NCBI RefSeq assembly: GCF_025252405.1 | Contig: NZ_CP104307.1 | Span: 2,294,001-2,358,000, forward strand | Direction: 5' to 3' | From: Flavobacterium sp. TR2 | Lineage (GTDB): Bacteria > Bacteroidota > Bacteroidia > Flavobacteriales > Flavobacteriaceae | Length of the DNA: 64,000 nt | Part shown: piece after piece, positions 56,901-64,000 of the stretch | Layout: each line of letters starts with the position of its first letter | Numbering within the stretch: the stretch's first letter is position 1 | Made by a program: the position numbers and the translations under genes | Notes under the pieces: model-generated | Seen by the model: the letters and a program-made list of their open reading frames with translations, nothing else | What the model was told of the DNA's origin: nothing | Database searches by the model: none

Positions 56901-59900
56901 AGTTTATAGGTCGAGTAGACGATCAAGTAAAAATAAGAGGACATCGCATAGAATTAGGGGAAATAGAAAATATTTTGTCTAATCATGAAGACCTTGTTTC
57001 ATGCATTGTCATAGCAAGAGAAACTAAAAATAAGGATAATGAACTCGTTGCATACTATACTAGTAAAGCTAAAGAAATACCAAGCCTTGGAAAATATTTA
57101 AAAGAGCAGTTGCCAGATTATATGCTTCCAAAATATTTTGTATGGTTAGAAGCATTGCCTTTAAATTCCAACGGGAAAGTAGATAAGAAAGAACTGCCGA
57201 TACCAGAACTAGATTTAAACCCTGAAAAAGTAATATTAAAAGCAAGAAACGAAACAGAAGCCAAACTAGTTGAAATTTGGAAAGAAATATTAGATTTTGA
57301 TCAGATAAGCATCACTGATGATTTCTTTGATTTAGGAGGGCATAGTTTAAAAGTAACCAGATTAATAAGTCAGTTACACAAGGAGTTCGACGTTAAAATT
57401 GAACTGAAAAAACTATTCGAAACAACGATATTGCAAGATCAGGCAATGTTAATTGATAATGCTGTAAAAAGTGATTATTATCAAATTCCGAAAGTTGAAG
57501 AACAATCCAATTATCCGCTTTCCTCTTCTCAAAAAAGATTATGGATCTTAAGTCAGTTTGAAGATGCCAACACAGCATATAATATGCCAGCGGTTTTTGA
57601 ATTTACAGGAACTTTAAATTATAATAGTTTAGCATTTGCTTTTGAAAGCCTTATTGAACGTCATGAAAATCTAAGAACTGTTTTTAAAGAAAATAAAGAA
57701 GGAGAAGCCAGACAATATATTTTACCAGCTGAAAATGTTGATTTTAAGGTAGCTTATAAGAATCTTCAAGAAGTTACCAATAAAAAACAAAGGTTGGCGG
57801 AGTATCTGAAAGATGATGTTGAAACCGACTTTAATTTAGAGTCTGGACTACTATTAAAAGCTTCTGTGTATCAAATAGAAGATGATAAATGGATTTTTAG
57901 TTATGTCATGCATCATATAATTAGTGATGGGTGGTCTATGGACATTTTAATTAAAGAACTATTAGAAACATATGATGAATACAACAAAGGTGTAAACATA
58001 GAAAAACAAGCTCTTAAAATTCAATATAAAGACTATGCTGTTTGGCAGCAAAATCAATTTAAAGAAGGAAAATTAGAGCTTCATAAAAAATATTGGCTCA
58101 AGCAATTTGAAGGAGAATTGCCTGTGCTTCAATTACCCGAAGATAAGCCGAGACCTTTAGTGCAGACATATAATGGTAAAATAATTCAAACAAGAATTGC
58201 TGCAGATGTAACAGAGAAACTTAAATATCAAACTAATCAGGAGGGAGCTACTTTATTTATTAGTTTACTCACAATAGTTAAGATTTTATTATACAGATAT
58301 ACAAACTCTCAAGATATCATTATTGGTTGTCCAATTGCTAATAGAGAACACGCAGATTTAGAAGATCAAATAGGCTTTTATTTAAATACGTTAGCACTTA
58401 GAACACAGTTTGACAGCACTGATTCATTTAATGAATTATTGCAGATAGTAAAGCAAAATACACTAGAAGCTTATAAATATCAAGCCTATCCCTTCGATGA
58501 ATTGGTAAACGATTTAAAACTGCGCAGGGACATGAGCAAAAATGCTCTATTTGATGTAATGGTGGTATTGCAAAATGCAACAAATAATCAACTTACTAAA
58601 AATAAAGAATACCAGATAGAAGGACTTCATATTTCTGATTTTCAGGATTTTGATTACGAAGTGAGTAAGTTTGATTTATCATTTAACTTCCTAGAAGCCA
58701 ATGGAGAAATAGAAGCTGGTATAGAATATAATAGCGATATCTATACTGAAGAAACAGCTCAAAGAATGTTGCAGCATTTAGAGCAGGTAATTTTAAGCGT
58801 AATAGAAAATCCTGACATCAAAATTAATGATATAGATATTCTAACTGTAACAGAAAAGAAGCTGTTGTTGGAGAAATTCTGTTCTACGGATTCAAGGAAT
58901 ATTTCTGAAAAAACAATTATACAAGAATTTGAAAACACGGTATTGAGATACCCAGAAAACAAAGCATTGTTATTTGACAACAAGTTTTTTACGTATCAAG
59001 AGTTAAATGAAAAAGCAAATCAATTAGCGCACTATCTTAAAGCAAAATATACTGTTGGATCTGATGTATTAATTGGGATTGAACTTGAACGAAGTGAATG
59101 GCTGCTTATAAGTATGTTGGCAATATTAAAAACAGGATCAGCATATTTACCTATAGACCCGCAATATCCTAAGGCGCGTATAGAATTTATAAAATCTGAC
59201 AGCTTTTGCAGTTGCATAATTGATGAAGTTGAATTATTGAAGTTTGAACACGATATAGACATACTAGATAAAAATAATTTAGAAAAGGATATTAAAAATT
59301 CAGATTTAGCCTATACAATTTATACTTCAGGAACAACAGGAAACCCAAAAGGAGTAATGGTTGAACACGCTAGTGTATTTGATTATTGTTCAACCTTTAT
59401 CGAAACCTTCAAGATAAATGAATTGGATAGTATCATCCAGCAATCTTCAATATCTTTTGATACCCATGTAGAAGAAATATACCCCGCTTTAATGACAGGA
59501 GCAACAATTTTAATGGGAGTAACCGGAGGTAGAGATATTAAAGAAATTCAATATCTAATAGAAGAAGAAAATGCTACGGTTTTAAGTTCTACGCCATTAA
59601 TAATAAAAGCATTAAATGAGTCTGAGTTTAATGTGAGCAAATTAAGATTATTAATAAGCGGAGGAGATAAACTTAAAAGAAATTATGTCTCTAAATTTCT
59701 AGATGCAGCCCTAGTATATGACACTTACGGCCCAAGTGAGGCTACAGTATGCAGTACCTACTATAAAATTAATGACATTTCTGAAAAATGTATCATCGGA
59801 AAACCGATAACAAACAGAACCATAACTATTACCAATGATAAAGGACTGCTTCAGCCTGTAGGAATTATTGGAGAAATCAGCATAAGCGGTTCCGGGTTAG

Positions 59901-60643
59901 CCAGAGGATATAAAAATCAATCCCAATTAACTTCAGAGAAATTTATTGCAAGTGAATTGCACGGCAGAACCTATAAAACAGGTGATTTAGGAAAATGGCT
60001 GTCAGATGGGAATATTGAATTTATAGGAAGAAAAGATGACCAGGTAAAAATTAGAGGATATAGAATAGAATTAGGAGAGCTTGAAAATAGTTTGCAAAAT
60101 CATCCTGCCGTAGAAAGTGCAGCCGTTCTAGCAACTTTAAATAATGAGGGAATTAATGAATTGACAGCCTATTTTGTATTGAAAGAAGAACTGAATATAC
60201 TCGATATAAGAAGGTATCTGAATAAAATACTGCCAGATTATATGATTCCTTCCAAATATATCAGAGTAGATAAAATGCCATTAAATACGAATGGGAAAAT
60301 CGAGAAAAAAGCGCTTCCTGAACAAAATGGAAGTCTTTTGGAATCCGGAATTCTATTTGTACCGGCAAGAAATGAAATTGAAAGTAAGATAACGCAAATT
60401 TGGAAAGATTTACTTGAAAAAGAATCCATTGGCATTTACGATAATTTCTTCGATTTAGGAGGCGAAAGTTTAAAAACTACACGGCTTATAAATAAAATTA
60501 ATGAATTGTTTCTAGTTAAAATTAAGATAAAGAGAATCTTTGAAGACCCTACAATATCTGGAATTTCTGAACACGTGAAATTTATGTTACAGCAAAAAGA
60601 GTTATCTGAAAACAAAGAACTTCAAGAAATAAATATAGATTAA
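50966..60643 (+). CDS. NRPS 2: docking-C-A3-T-C-A4-T-C-A5-T (predicted Pro, Ile, Lys)
   Basis: 3225 residues. Residues 1-~55 are a TubC-type N-terminal docking domain (MKTLLKKLNEFNIKIDLLDD). Three full modules follow. Module 3: C (HHIISDGWS ~204), A3 code DVQFIAHVVK (proline-like), T (ESGGHS ~1060, with Ser for the usual Leu). Module 4: C (HHLISDGLS ~1253), A4 code DGFFLGVTFK (isoleucine-like, Val possible), T (LGGHS ~2122). Module 5: C (HHIISDGWS ~2315), A5 code DTESIGTVCK (basic, lysine-like because of E at position 239), T (LGGES ~3163). Codes were read by hand against GrsA and are predictions. The last bases overlap the start of NRPS 3 (TAATG). No thioesterase or epimerase. Confidence 0.92.
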   Translation: MKTLLKKLNEFNIKIDLLDDNLDIQAPKGVMTQDILNEIKLNKKELIEFITLYKAKKDRPIFIPKVSEQSSYALSSSQRRLWLLSQFEGGNLAYNMPNVFELEGKLSIPSFQSAFLSLIERHESLRTLFKENESGEVRQVILNLEDIQFQLQYEDLSKEANSEGKIKSIIEEEAAYVFDLSADSLLRAKLVRTSQDVYVFICVMHHIISDGWSSEIMTNELFELYDAHIKGNPNPLPELKIQYKDYSAWQQEQLKNDAMEAHKSYWLQQFNGELTVLDLPSYQTRPLIKTYNGNAVKKLYKESLLNDFNELCQSQGSTLFMGLLTAVKVLLFRYSNHRDIVVGSPVAGREHIDLQNQIGFYVNTLALRTEVEANDSFKELLAKVKEVTLGAYEHQIFPFDELVEYLPLDRDTSRNPLFDILLTVQNDDLFKVSSQKEREVKIKGYQSEEKVLSKFDLEFAFKETAQGLVLTLIYNTDIYSKYFAENIVSHFEVLLNSIIAKSEISVGSLDYLTESEKDQVLSGFNNTEAVYPKDKTIIDLFEEQVQKTPNNIAVVFEETELTYQELDEKTNQFASYLRKNYAIQSDDLIGIKLERNEKFIIAILGALKAGAAYVPIDINYPKERIAYMEKDSNCKVVIDQEELERFDAVKEKYSHKKEDVIIKNNDLVYVIYTSGSTGTPKGIMMEHISMFNLIVFHNKQFQDSEVSKVLQFTSISFDVSFQEIFTTLTRGATLYPVTEIVKTDSNELSAFIKNNAIDTVFLPTSYFKILIEVKPFYDLLKFNVIKNIIVAGEQLILSNEAIDRISESDTKLHNHYGPAETHVVTTITIEDNYITYNPPIGCPISNTQIYILDENLQSVAIGVTGKIYISGTGVSRGYLNKPELTKEKFIANPFKAGERMYDTGDLGCWLSDGNIEFLGRKDHQVKIRGYRIELGEIENVILQYSEDLNQVIVEAKEINGEKVLVAYLVSAADIDKSELRSFLQEKLPDYMVPSFYPKLDKMPLTTNGKIDRKALPSISGEDIVRKEYVAPRNWLEKRLAEIWQEVLGIQKIGVTDNFFESGGHSIKATHLVSMIHKELGVKIRISNVFEARTIVELSKTIEALNETKFTEIEPLPKQESYLTSSSQRRLWAVSQFEGAVKAYNISGIYTLTGNLDREALMSAFKTLIERHESLRTVFKAGEEGEPRQYILSGADYIFNIDYHDFRRLEDKENELKNKVSTLLETQFNLAEGLLLKVDIIQLEDEKWVCSCILHHLISDGLSMEILIKELFLFYNIYVNGDSKMPNPLRVHYKDYVAWQNKQLDDQVLRGHGDYWIEQFQGDIPVLNLLGDKARPNIKTYNGAIKEKTINASSLSTLKKLFQEEEVTLFMGLQAIVNTLLYKYTNDQDIIIGSQMSGRVHTDLENQIGLYINVLPLRTRFKGVDRFRELLQNVKKGTLEAFEHQLYPFDLLIDNLKLKHDVSRNPLFDVTVVLQNADLDEKVTLEKMGDLDIQVYKECELNVSRFDLSFNFIETQGELLTTIVFNTDIFNELTINQLLQHFEKIVDVISEKPESTLDEINILSQKETEKILVDFNDTAVEFPNDKNIIELFKDQVKQHPHKKALVFNGEVLTYSELDYKSDQVAVFLKQNFDLKKEDLIGIALDRSHLYIVAVLGILKSGAAYVPIDPDYPRARQEYIISDTAIKILITQTEYLFNYDFYQGGFFAIDVQLNDIHVPDNQITANSAANDLAYVMYTSGSTGTPKGVMVEQKSIVRLIKSMNYVNIDAEDNILSLSNFAFDGSVFDIFGSLLNGATLYIPLKECFLDYEVLGETINHNKISTFFLTTALFNSLVDINFSRFDSLKYVLFGGERVSVSHVKQFKERYNQVNLVHVYGPTENTTFSSFYNVEHIGDNVNTIPIGKGISNSECYILNQEDYKKTIPPIGVVGEIYVGGAGLSRGYLNNPEMTAEKFVLHPYKPNTTIYKTGDLGRWLPDGSIEFIGRVDDQVKIRGHRIELGEIENILSNHEDLVSCIVIARETKNKDNELVAYYTSKAKEIPSLGKYLKEQLPDYMLPKYFVWLEALPLNSNGKVDKKELPIPELDLNPEKVILKARNETEAKLVEIWKEILDFDQISITDDFFDLGGHSLKVTRLISQLHKEFDVKIELKKLFETTILQDQAMLIDNAVKSDYYQIPKVEEQSNYPLSSSQKRLWILSQFEDANTAYNMPAVFEFTGTLNYNSLAFAFESLIERHENLRTVFKENKEGEARQYILPAENVDFKVAYKNLQEVTNKKQRLAEYLKDDVETDFNLESGLLLKASVYQIEDDKWIFSYVMHHIISDGWSMDILIKELLETYDEYNKGVNIEKQALKIQYKDYAVWQQNQFKEGKLELHKKYWLKQFEGELPVLQLPEDKPRPLVQTYNGKIIQTRIAADVTEKLKYQTNQEGATLFISLLTIVKILLYRYTNSQDIIIGCPIANREHADLEDQIGFYLNTLALRTQFDSTDSFNELLQIVKQNTLEAYKYQAYPFDELVNDLKLRRDMSKNALFDVMVVLQNATNNQLTKNKEYQIEGLHISDFQDFDYEVSKFDLSFNFLEANGEIEAGIEYNSDIYTEETAQRMLQHLEQVILSVIENPDIKINDIDILTVTEKKLLLEKFCSTDSRNISEKTIIQEFENTVLRYPENKALLFDNKFFTYQELNEKANQLAHYLKAKYTVGSDVLIGIELERSEWLLISMLAILKTGSAYLPIDPQYPKARIEFIKSDSFCSCIIDEVELLKFEHDIDILDKNNLEKDIKNSDLAYTIYTSGTTGNPKGVMVEHASVFDYCSTFIETFKINELDSIIQQSSISFDTHVEEIYPALMTGATILMGVTGGRDIKEIQYLIEEENATVLSSTPLIIKALNESEFNVSKLRLLISGGDKLKRNYVSKFLDAALVYDTYGPSEATVCSTYYKINDISEKCIIGKPITNRTITITNDKGLLQPVGIIGEISISGSGLARGYKNQSQLTSEKFIASELHGRTYKTGDLGKWLSDGNIEFIGRKDDQVKIRGYRIELGELENSLQNHPAVESAAVLATLNNEGINELTAYFVLKEELNILDIRRYLNKILPDYMIPSKYIRVDKMPLNTNGKIEKKALPEQNGSLLESGILFVPARNEIESKITQIWKDLLEKESIGIYDNFFDLGGESLKTTRLINKINELFLVKIKIKRIFEDPTISGISEHVKFMLQQKELSENKELQEINID

Positions 60644-63600
60644 TGAAAGATTTATTAAATAAAATACAAGAGAATAATTTATTATTAAAAGTTGTAGATG
60701 GTAAACTAAAAGTGTTTACTAATGGAGCAGACATTGATAAAAATTTAATTGAAGAAATAAAGGCAAGAAAAGAAGAGTTAACAGAAATTATTTTAGAAAA
60801 TGGAAGCCTTGATAATTCAAATAGTGTAAATAACACTATACATAAAACTCCAGAGTTAAATGGATACCCTTTATCATCATCCCAACAAAGGTTATGGACA
60901 TTAAGTCAGGTAGATCGCGCCAGTATTTCATATAATATGCCTAGCATCTACGAATTAACGGGCGAGTTTAGTTTTGAAGTATTAAATCAATCTTTTAAAA
61001 ATTTAATATACCGTCATGAAATCCTTAGAACAGTTTTCAAAGAAGACAAGCTAGGGAATGTAAAGCAGTATGTAAAAAACGTTGAAGAGATAAACTTCTC
61101 CCTAGTAGAGATCGATTTTAGAGGAATCAATGCCTATAAAGAGAAACTAGAAACATATCTAGAAAAAGAGTGCGCATTACTGTTTAATTTAGAAGAAGGT
61201 CCTTTATTAAGAGGTGTTGTAATTCGTTTATCTAATGAAAGATGGATATTTTGTTTTGTCATGCATCATATTATAAGTGATGGCTGGTCTATTGACGTCA
61301 TGATGAATGAATTGATAATGCTGTACAAATTAATAGGTGAAAATAGAGCTGACTCAAAAAAGGAACTCGGAATCCAATATAAAGATTACGCCGTATGGCA
61401 GCAGGACCAGCTGGCAAATGGTCATTTAGAAAAAGACAAGGCTTATTGGCTGGAACATTTAAAAGGCGATCTGCCAACATTATCCCATTTTGGAGACTTT
61501 CCCCGTCCGGCAATAAAAACCTATAACGGAGGAACAGTAGAGCGTAAAATTGACACGGCACTTTATGAGCAGTTCAAAACGTTTTACAAAGCCAATGAAG
61601 GCACGTTGTTTATGGGGTGTCTAAGCCTTTTAAATGCAGTATTGCATAAATATACAGGCCAGGAAGAATTTATCATAGGAAGCCCGGTTTCTGGAAGGAA
61701 TAACACTGTGCTTCACGATCAAATCGGCTTTTATGTAAACACTCTGGCACTTCGCACCGCATTTACATCGGGAGATAGTTTTGAAGCTCTTTTCGGAAAG
61801 GTAAAGGAAAATACGCTTAATGCCTTTGAGCACCAAGATTACCCTTTTGATGAGCTTTTAGATGATCTAAACGTTAAAAGAGACTTAAGCAGAAATGCAT
61901 TATTTGATGTAATGCTAGTAGTTCAAGATTCAAAAGAAAAACTAATAGCAGACATACTAGAAGGAACTTCCTTATCTATTTCGCCTTATAAAAATGAACA
62001 ACATTTTGGAAGTAAATTTGATTTATTATTCTCATTTGCCGAAGTGTCAGACAGCTTAAGTATAGTAATAGAATACAATAGCGATATTTTCAGTAAAAGC
62101 TTGTGTGAGCAGCTCTTGCTGCATATGGAGCAGCTGCTGGAAGGAATAGTGGCTTCTCCAAAAAAAGAACTCTCTGAGATTTCCTGTTTAAATGCATTAG
62201 AGAAACACGAACTATTGGTGGATTGCAACACGACAGAAATAGCATATGAAGAAGGGATTTCTTTACTGGGATTGTTTAAGGAGCAAGTCGCTTTGGTTCC
62301 AGATAAGACCGCACTGATCTATGGTGAAATCTCGTTGACCTATAGCGAGCTGGATGGTTTGAGCAGCCAATTCAGCCATTATTTAGAGAAGCATAGTGAG
62401 TTGGCTTTGGAAGATCTAATAGCCATAGCCCTGCCTAAAAGCCATTGGCAGATCATATCGATTCTGGGCATTTTAAAAGCAGGCTGCGCCTATGTTCCAA
62501 TCGCTTTGGATTATCCGCAAGAAAGAATAGACTTTATCGTATCTGATACAAAAAGTAAGATTGTCATCACGCCAGAACTCCTATTGGATTTCGAATCCAG
62601 CATTGGAGACTATTCCAAGGAAAAAGACATCTGCTCCAGAGATCTGTCCAGCCTGGCTTATGTGATGTACACTTCAGGATCTACAGGAAGGCCAAAAGGC
62701 GTTTTGATAGAAGACAGAGGGATTATTCGATTAGTGAAAAAGTCGAATTATATCAATATAGAACGAAGCTCCGTCCTATTGTCTACAGGTTCGTTTTCAT
62801 TTGATGCGACCACTTTTGAATATTGGGGAATGTTATTAAATGGCGGGACATTGATCTTAAGTGAAGAAGACCTCTTCTTGTCTCCCATAGATTTATCTTC
62901 TTTAATAAAAGCCAAAGGAGTCACAATGATGTGGTTTACCTGTGGCTTACTCAACCAGCTAATAGACGAGGCCATAGATGTATTTGAAGGCTTGACAACT
63001 GTATTATCCGGAGGGGATCGTCTGTCACCTGTACACATTGGAAAATTACGTTCAAGATATCCTTTGATGGAAATCATAAACGGCTATGGACCAACAGAGA
63101 ACACAACTTTTTCAACCAGTTATTTGGTAAAAGAAGCAGTTGAAGGAGTTCACACAATTCCAATAGGAACGCCTATAAGCAATAGTACCGCTTACATATT
63201 GGATGCAGCCATGTCTTTAGTGCCAAAAGGAGTAGTGGGCGAGCTCTATTTAGGAGGGGCCGGACTCTCAAGAGGATATTTGAATCGGGAGGATTTAACA
63301 GAAGAAAAATTTATAGCGTCACCTTTTATCACAGGACAGCGTCTGTATAGAACAGGCGATTTAGTAAAGAGGAATCAAAATGGCGAGATAGAATTTATAG
63401 GACGTCAAGACAACCAAGTAAAGATCAGAGGCTACCGTATAGAATTAGGTGAGATTGAACACCTATTGAGTACCTATCCTGGAGTGAATGCTGCTTTGGT
63501 AGTGGTAGAAGAGAGTCAAGGCGATAAGTTGTTATTAGGATACATTACCAGTGAAGAAACGATAGCAGAGAGTGTTTTACGCGACTGGTTGTTCCAAAGA

Positions 63601-64000
63601 TTGCCTTCTTACATGGTGCCGAGTTACATACATATACTGGAGCGATTTCCATTAACAGTAAATGGAAAAATCGATAGAACTAATCTGCCAGGCATGACTG
63701 GAGTACTCGTAAACAGTGATTCATATATTGCACCAGAGAATGAAACGCAGAAGAAATTGAGTGAGCTTTGGATGGAGATACTTAATGTCCCTCAGGTAGG
63801 ATTGTCGGACAACTTTTTTGAATTAGGAGGACATAGTCTCAAGGCCACAAAACTAATGAGCAGGATCCATAAGGAATTCAATGTCAAACTCCGATTATTA
63901 GAATTCTTCAACCATCCAGATTTGCAATCACAAAGTGCGCTGATATCCTCCAAAGCATCAGTGAGATACGATTCTATCCCACGACTGGAGCAGCAAGATT
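60643..64000 (+). CDS. NRPS 3, partial: docking-C-A6-T-C... (predicted Val)
   Basis: Starts in the TAATG overlap with NRPS 2 and is open to the window edge (1119 codons seen). TubC-type docking domain (1-~55, MKDLLNKIQENNLLLKVVDG), C (~74-520; HHIISDGWS ~208), A6 (~565-1000; YTSGSTGRPKG ~676; VKIRGYRIELGEIE ~925; hand-read code DAFWLGGTFK, valine-like) and T (LGGHSLKATKL ~1061). The last residues (SIPRLEQQD) are the linker into another C domain, so at least one more module follows. Release domain and tailoring genes must lie to the right. Confidence 0.92.
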   Translation, partial: MKDLLNKIQENNLLLKVVDGKLKVFTNGADIDKNLIEEIKARKEELTEIILENGSLDNSNSVNNTIHKTPELNGYPLSSSQQRLWTLSQVDRASISYNMPSIYELTGEFSFEVLNQSFKNLIYRHEILRTVFKEDKLGNVKQYVKNVEEINFSLVEIDFRGINAYKEKLETYLEKECALLFNLEEGPLLRGVVIRLSNERWIFCFVMHHIISDGWSIDVMMNELIMLYKLIGENRADSKKELGIQYKDYAVWQQDQLANGHLEKDKAYWLEHLKGDLPTLSHFGDFPRPAIKTYNGGTVERKIDTALYEQFKTFYKANEGTLFMGCLSLLNAVLHKYTGQEEFIIGSPVSGRNNTVLHDQIGFYVNTLALRTAFTSGDSFEALFGKVKENTLNAFEHQDYPFDELLDDLNVKRDLSRNALFDVMLVVQDSKEKLIADILEGTSLSISPYKNEQHFGSKFDLLFSFAEVSDSLSIVIEYNSDIFSKSLCEQLLLHMEQLLEGIVASPKKELSEISCLNALEKHELLVDCNTTEIAYEEGISLLGLFKEQVALVPDKTALIYGEISLTYSELDGLSSQFSHYLEKHSELALEDLIAIALPKSHWQIISILGILKAGCAYVPIALDYPQERIDFIVSDTKSKIVITPELLLDFESSIGDYSKEKDICSRDLSSLAYVMYTSGSTGRPKGVLIEDRGIIRLVKKSNYINIERSSVLLSTGSFSFDATTFEYWGMLLNGGTLILSEEDLFLSPIDLSSLIKAKGVTMMWFTCGLLNQLIDEAIDVFEGLTTVLSGGDRLSPVHIGKLRSRYPLMEIINGYGPTENTTFSTSYLVKEAVEGVHTIPIGTPISNSTAYILDAAMSLVPKGVVGELYLGGAGLSRGYLNREDLTEEKFIASPFITGQRLYRTGDLVKRNQNGEIEFIGRQDNQVKIRGYRIELGEIEHLLSTYPGVNAALVVVEESQGDKLLLGYITSEETIAESVLRDWLFQRLPSYMVPSYIHILERFPLTVNGKIDRTNLPGMTGVLVNSDSYIAPENETQKKLSELWMEILNVPQVGLSDNFFELGGHSLKATKLMSRIHKEFNVKLRLLEFFNHPDLQSQSALISSKASVRYDSIPRLEQQD

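Noticed and set aside
45208..64000. Epimerisation or thioesterase domain in the NRPS genes
   Set aside because: Every T domain seen is followed by a C domain, a C-domain linker or the protein end; no GxSxG thioesterase or extra HHxxxD domain was found in the window.
1..64000. CRISPR array
   Set aside because: The repeats found are palindromic intergenic elements with few copies and similar spacers; no regular array and no cas gene.

Overview
The window looks like a chromosomal segment of a Flavobacterium or close relative (Bacteroidota). The evidence is AT-rich DNA, TAnnTTTG-type -7 boxes, a SusC/SusD pair, TPR-fused histidine kinases and the intergenic palindromes common in that genus. It falls into three functional blocks separated by ordinary intergenic DNA.

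Block 1 (1 to about 22.65 kb) is a phage-derived element, almost all on the minus strand. At its right edge a LexA/CI-like S24 repressor (21966-22649, plus) diverges from an early operon of small phage-type genes, including DUF3164. The early genes are present twice: 20026-21683 and 18014-19422 carry paralogous 45/46-, 92/97-, 55- and 78/81-aa genes. Downstream lie a lysis cassette (holin-like protein, TIGR02594/CHAP-like endolysin, lipoprotein with a C-terminal membrane helix resembling a u-spanin), then large proteins with no clear relatives (688, 1227, 377 and 2336 aa) and a VWA-domain protein cut by the window edge. Three copies of one promoter architecture (39-bp element, 38-bp gap, ATCTTTG -7 box) stand before the lysis operon, before the 2336-aa gene and after the right-hand module. 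No capsid, tail, transposase or integrase gene is visible. A tailocin or injection-system relative, or a decayed prophage, is possible, and the genes left of the window would decide.

Block 2 (about 23.1-39.1 kb) is a polysaccharide-utilisation locus for mannose-containing glycans: LacI regulator, SusC, SusD, a GH2 beta-mannosidase-like enzyme lacking two Ig-like domains, two GH92 alpha-mannosidases, a GH125 alpha-mannosidase and a ROK sugar kinase. Matching LacI-type operators precede lacI and susC. The set suits exo-trimming of N-glycan or mannan oligosaccharides. A tRNA-Ser(TGA) gene follows.

Block 3 (about 39.6-64 kb) is a non-ribosomal peptide synthetase locus running off the right edge. 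A NarL/LuxR-type response regulator (minus) is divergent from a small lipoprotein gene and a TPR histidine kinase. A Glu/Leu/Phe/Val dehydrogenase and three collinear NRPS genes follow. Hand-read specificity codes suggest Tyr(or Phe)-Ala-Pro-Ile-Lys-Val and further residues. CCGTA half-sites occur as inverted pairs between the divergent regulator genes and as 22-bp-spaced direct repeats at the same distance from the -7 box before both the dehydrogenase and the first NRPS gene, which suggests one regulon.
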